Of a stretch of DNA of 7,873 nt, positions 5,939 through 7,873 are shown piece by piece; position 1 is the first letter of the stretch, and the number at the start of each line of letters is the position of its first letter. A model generated the notes under the pieces. It was not told where the DNA came from. It did not search any database and worked only from the letters and a program-made list of their open reading frames with translations. Made by a program: the position numbers and the translations under genes. This DNA comes from Comamonas sp. (GTDB taxonomy: Bacteria > Pseudomonadota > Gammaproteobacteria > Burkholderiales > Burkholderiaceae_C), in assembly GCA_018384835.1 (NCBI GenBank), contig JAHAYB010000487.1, positions 1-7,873 of the forward strand, written 5' to 3'.

Positions 5939-7021
5939 TTAGATTTTGATGGAGTGCATATAGCTGTTGTAGCGGAATTCCGAGTGGCGGTCCCACAGCA
6001 ACTGGTCACGCTGGAAGCTGCGCATGTGCTGGTGGATTTTCTTGAAAGTGGGGTTTTTGGCCTCTTGCTCGGCGAAGGCTTCCATGGAGGCTTTGTAGCC
6101 CGCGTCCATAAAGTCTTTGGGGAAGGCGCGTAGCTTCGTGCCCTCGGCCACCAGTTTTTTCAGAGCAATGGGGTTGTTGGCGTTGTACTTGGCAGTCATG
6201 TCGCGGGCGGCTACTTGGCAGGCAACATCCACCATCGCCTGGTACTCCTTGGGCAGAGCGGCATACGCTTTGGTGTTGATGAAGAACTCCAGCTCCGCGC
6301 CACCTTCCCACCAGCCGGGGTAGTAGTAGTAGGGGGCAACCTTGTTGAAGCCCAGTTTCAGGTCGTCGTAGGGGCCAACGAACTCCACAGCGTCCAGCGT
6401 GCCTTTTTCTAGCGCCTGATAAACCTCGCCCACGGGCATGTTTTGCGAGACCACGCCCAGCTTGGCCATGGCATCGCCAAACAGGCCGCCGCCTAGGCGC
6501 ATTTTCAAGCCCTTGAGGTCGTCAATCGACTTGATTTCCTTGCGGTACCAACCGCCCATTTGCGTGCCAGTGTTGCCCGCGCTTTGGCTGCGGATGTTGT
6601 ATTGGGCGTAGAAATCGTCCATCAACGGGCGGCCACCGCCGTGCTCCATCCAAGCGTCCATTTGGCCAGCGGTCAGGCCAAAGGGCACAGCGCAGCCAAA
6701 GGCAAAGCAGTGGTCTTTACCGGTGAAATAGTAAGGGGCGGTTAAGGCCATTTCGACCGTGCCGTTTTCAATGCCATCGACCACGCCAAAGGCAGGCATC
6801 AGCTCGCCAGCGGCGTGTACCGAGACTTCAAACTTGCCGCCAGAGATGGCTTTCAACGTGGCAGCAAATTTTTCGCCACTGCCAAAAATGGTGTCTAGCG
6901 ATTTGGGAAAGCTCGCGGCCAAGCGCCAGCGCACGGCCTGCTGGGCATGTACAGCAGGGGCAGCGGCAGCGGCCAAAATGCCGGCTAGGCCAGCTTTTTT
7001 CATCATGGAACGACGATCCAT
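5939..7021 (-). CDS. dctP: TRAP transporter substrate-binding protein, DctP family, TakP-like (2-oxo-acid type)
   Basis: This is a 360-residue periplasmic binding protein of a tripartite ATP-independent (sodium-coupled) transporter. The N-terminus, MDRRSMMKKAGLAG with an Ala-rich core and VHA-Q cleavage near 26-27, looks like a twin-arginine (Tat) signal. The mature part strongly resembles Rhodobacter TakP, a binder of pyruvate and other 2-oxo acids. Shared blocks are RLAASFPKSLDTIFG, NTGTQMGGW (Gln154), GLKMRLGG (Arg175), ALEKGTLDA, VGPYDD and YYYYPGWWEGG (Glu239). Gln154, Arg175 and Glu213 fall where TakP places its ligand and metal contacts, as I recall the structure. TakP has Glu-Trp where this protein has Glu213-Phe214. 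The ATG has an excellent AAGGAG (7028-7033) six bases upstream. dxs ends 70 bp before it on the same strand without an evident terminator, so co-transcription is possible. No DctQ or DctM membrane gene is in the window. Family call firm; ligand inferred. Confidence 0.93.
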   Translation of the reverse strand: MDRRSMMKKAGLAGILAAAAAPAVHAQQAVRWRLAASFPKSLDTIFGSGEKFAATLKAISGGKFEVSVHAAGELMPAFGVVDGIENGTVEMALTAPYYFTGKDHCFAFGCAVPFGLTAGQMDAWMEHGGGRPLMDDFYAQYNIRSQSAGNTGTQMGGWYRKEIKSIDDLKGLKMRLGGGLFGDAMAKLGVVSQNMPVGEVYQALEKGTLDAVEFVGPYDDLKLGFNKVAPYYYYPGWWEGGAELEFFINTKAYAALPKEYQAMVDVACQVAARDMTAKYNANNPIALKKLVAEGTKLRAFPKDFMDAGYKASMEAFAEQEAKNPTFKKIHQHMRSFQRDQLLWDRHSEFRYNSYMHSIKI

Positions 7022-7091
7022 TAGTAACTCCTTGGGTAGAAAAAATCCGTTAAATACACAAGCTGCGCAGTATTACACAGCCTGATAGGGG

Positions 7092-7873
7092 CTAGGCTTG
7101 GCTAAAACGCTGGACAATGCTGCGTTCTATGCCCGCCGCATCCAGCCCTTGCAAGGCAAGCAGCTTGGCTGGGTCGCCATGCTCGATGAATTGATCGGGC
7201 AGCCCCAGGTGCAGCAGGGGCTTGGTGATACCAGCTTGCGCCAGTGCCTCAGCCACGGCACTGCCTGCGCCGCCCATGATGCAGCCCTCTTCCACCGTCA
7301 CCAAGGCATCGTGGCTGGCGGCCAGCTCTAGCAGCAGGGCGGTATCCAGGGGTTTAGCCCAGCGCATATTGGCTACGCTGGCGTTGAGCTTTTCTGCCGC
7401 CTCCAGCGCCGGGTAGAGCAAAGTGCCAAAGGCCAAAATAGCAATTTTCTGCCCCTGGCGGCGCACCTCCCCCTTGCCAAAGGGGAGGCTGCTCAGGTCA
7501 GGCAAAGGCTCCACACCCGCACCTGCCCCACGGGGGTAGCGCACACAAACGGGGTGATTTTGCTCATGGGCGGTGGTCAAAAGCTGGCGGCATTCGCGCT
7601 CATCGGCGGGGCAGGCCATGCTCATATTGGGTATGGCGCGGACAAAGGCGATGTCATAAGCGCCCGCATGGGTGGCCCCATCTGCGCCCACCAGGCCAGC
7701 GCGGTCTAAAGCCAACACCATGGGCAGGTTTTGCAAGGCGACATCGTGAATCAACTGGTCATAGGCACGCTGCAAGAAGGTGGAATAAATCGCCACCACC
7801 GGCTTCACCCCTTCGCAAGCCATACCGGCGGCAAAGGTGACGGCGTGTTGCTCGGCAATGCCTACGTCGTAAT
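7092..7873 (-). CDS. dxs: 1-deoxy-D-xylulose-5-phosphate synthase, C-terminal part (cut by window edge)
   Basis: The frame is open from the right edge to the TAG at 7092-7094, giving 259 residues of a protein usually about 620-640 long. The enzyme condenses pyruvate with glyceraldehyde 3-phosphate, using thiamine diphosphate, in the first step of the MEP isoprenoid pathway. Visible here is the pyrimidine-binding domain from [16 protein letters not shown], whose Glu corresponds to the catalytic Glu370 of E. coli Dxs. It continues through [22 protein letters not shown] and THAGAYD. The transketolase C-terminal domain follows, with [31 protein letters not shown] and [11 protein letters not shown]. 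An internal ATG at 7823 is not the start, because conserved sequence continues upstream to the edge. The N-terminal thiamine-diphosphate domain lies outside the window. The binding-protein gene follows on the same strand after 70 bp. Confidence 0.97.
   Translation of the reverse strand, partial: YDVGIAEQHAVTFAAGMACEGVKPVVAIYSTFLQRAYDQLIHDVALQNLPMVLALDRAGLVGADGATHAGAYDIAFVRAIPNMSMACPADERECRQLLTTAHEQNHPVCVRYPRGAGAGVEPLPDLSSLPFGKGEVRRQGQKIAILAFGTLLYPALEAAEKLNASVANMRWAKPLDTALLLELAASHDALVTVEEGCIMGGAGSAVAEALAQAGITKPLLHLGLPDQFIEHGDPAKLLALQGLDAAGIERSIVQRFSQA

Noticed and set aside
7022..7091. Separate sigma-70 promoter for the TRAP binding-protein gene (TATTTA with a weak upstream element)
   Set aside because: The -35 candidate matches only about half the consensus. 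I could not distinguish it from chance and do not list it as a feature.
7092..7823. ATG at 7823 as the start of a short Dxs-like protein
   Set aside because: The conserved Dxs sequence ([13 protein letters not shown]) continues upstream in frame to the window edge, so this is a partial dxs rather than a short gene.

Overview
The window looks like chromosomal DNA of a betaproteobacterium, most likely in or near the Comamonadaceae (Burkholderiales). This rests on the style of the HtpG, Dxs, TRAP-binding-protein and PiuC sequences and on the moderately high GC content of the main block (about 57% in a hand-counted line of htpG). No rRNA, tRNA, CRISPR array, complete insertion sequence or phage gene is visible.

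Layout. (1) Positions 1-540 are compositionally foreign: by hand count about 27% GC over 1-120 and about 41% over 121-540. They hold an AT-rich flank, a perfect 26-bp tandem duplication (57-108, with a partial third copy), and directly after it the C-terminal part of a Tag-like 3-methyladenine DNA glycosylase that has lost its N-terminal half. (2) 659-2626 (minus) is a complete htpG (Hsp90 chaperone), with a good sigma-32 heat-shock promoter upstream and a hairpin in its short leader. (3) 2627-2859 is a divergent control region. It carries the htpG heat-shock promoter on one side and a Fur-box-like site on the other, the latter enclosed by a long imperfect inverted repeat. (4) 2860-5855 (plus) is an iron-acquisition pair: a TonB-dependent catecholate-siderophore receptor of the Fiu/PiuA type, then a PiuC/YbiX-type Fe(II)/2-oxoglutarate hydroxylase, with a strong terminator hairpin between them. 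(5) 5939-7021 (minus) is a TRAP-transporter periplasmic binding protein resembling the 2-oxo-acid binder TakP. No membrane subunits are visible beside it, and a strong terminator closes it. (6) 7092-7873 (minus) is the C-terminal part of dxs (1-deoxy-D-xylulose-5-phosphate synthase), cut by the window edge.

How the genes fit together. The receptor and the hydroxylase form a familiar iron-starvation module under a likely Fur operator. htpG is a separately controlled stress gene sharing the same divergent region. dxs consumes pyruvate, and its downstream neighbour resembles a pyruvate/2-oxo-acid-binding protein, so a metabolic link is possible but unproven. The main genes are all recognisable families. 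I see no convincing new multi-gene system. The points most worth a second look are the repeat-bounded foreign fragment at the left end, the architecture of the htpG/receptor control region, the terminator between receptor and hydroxylase, and the orphan binding protein beside dxs.
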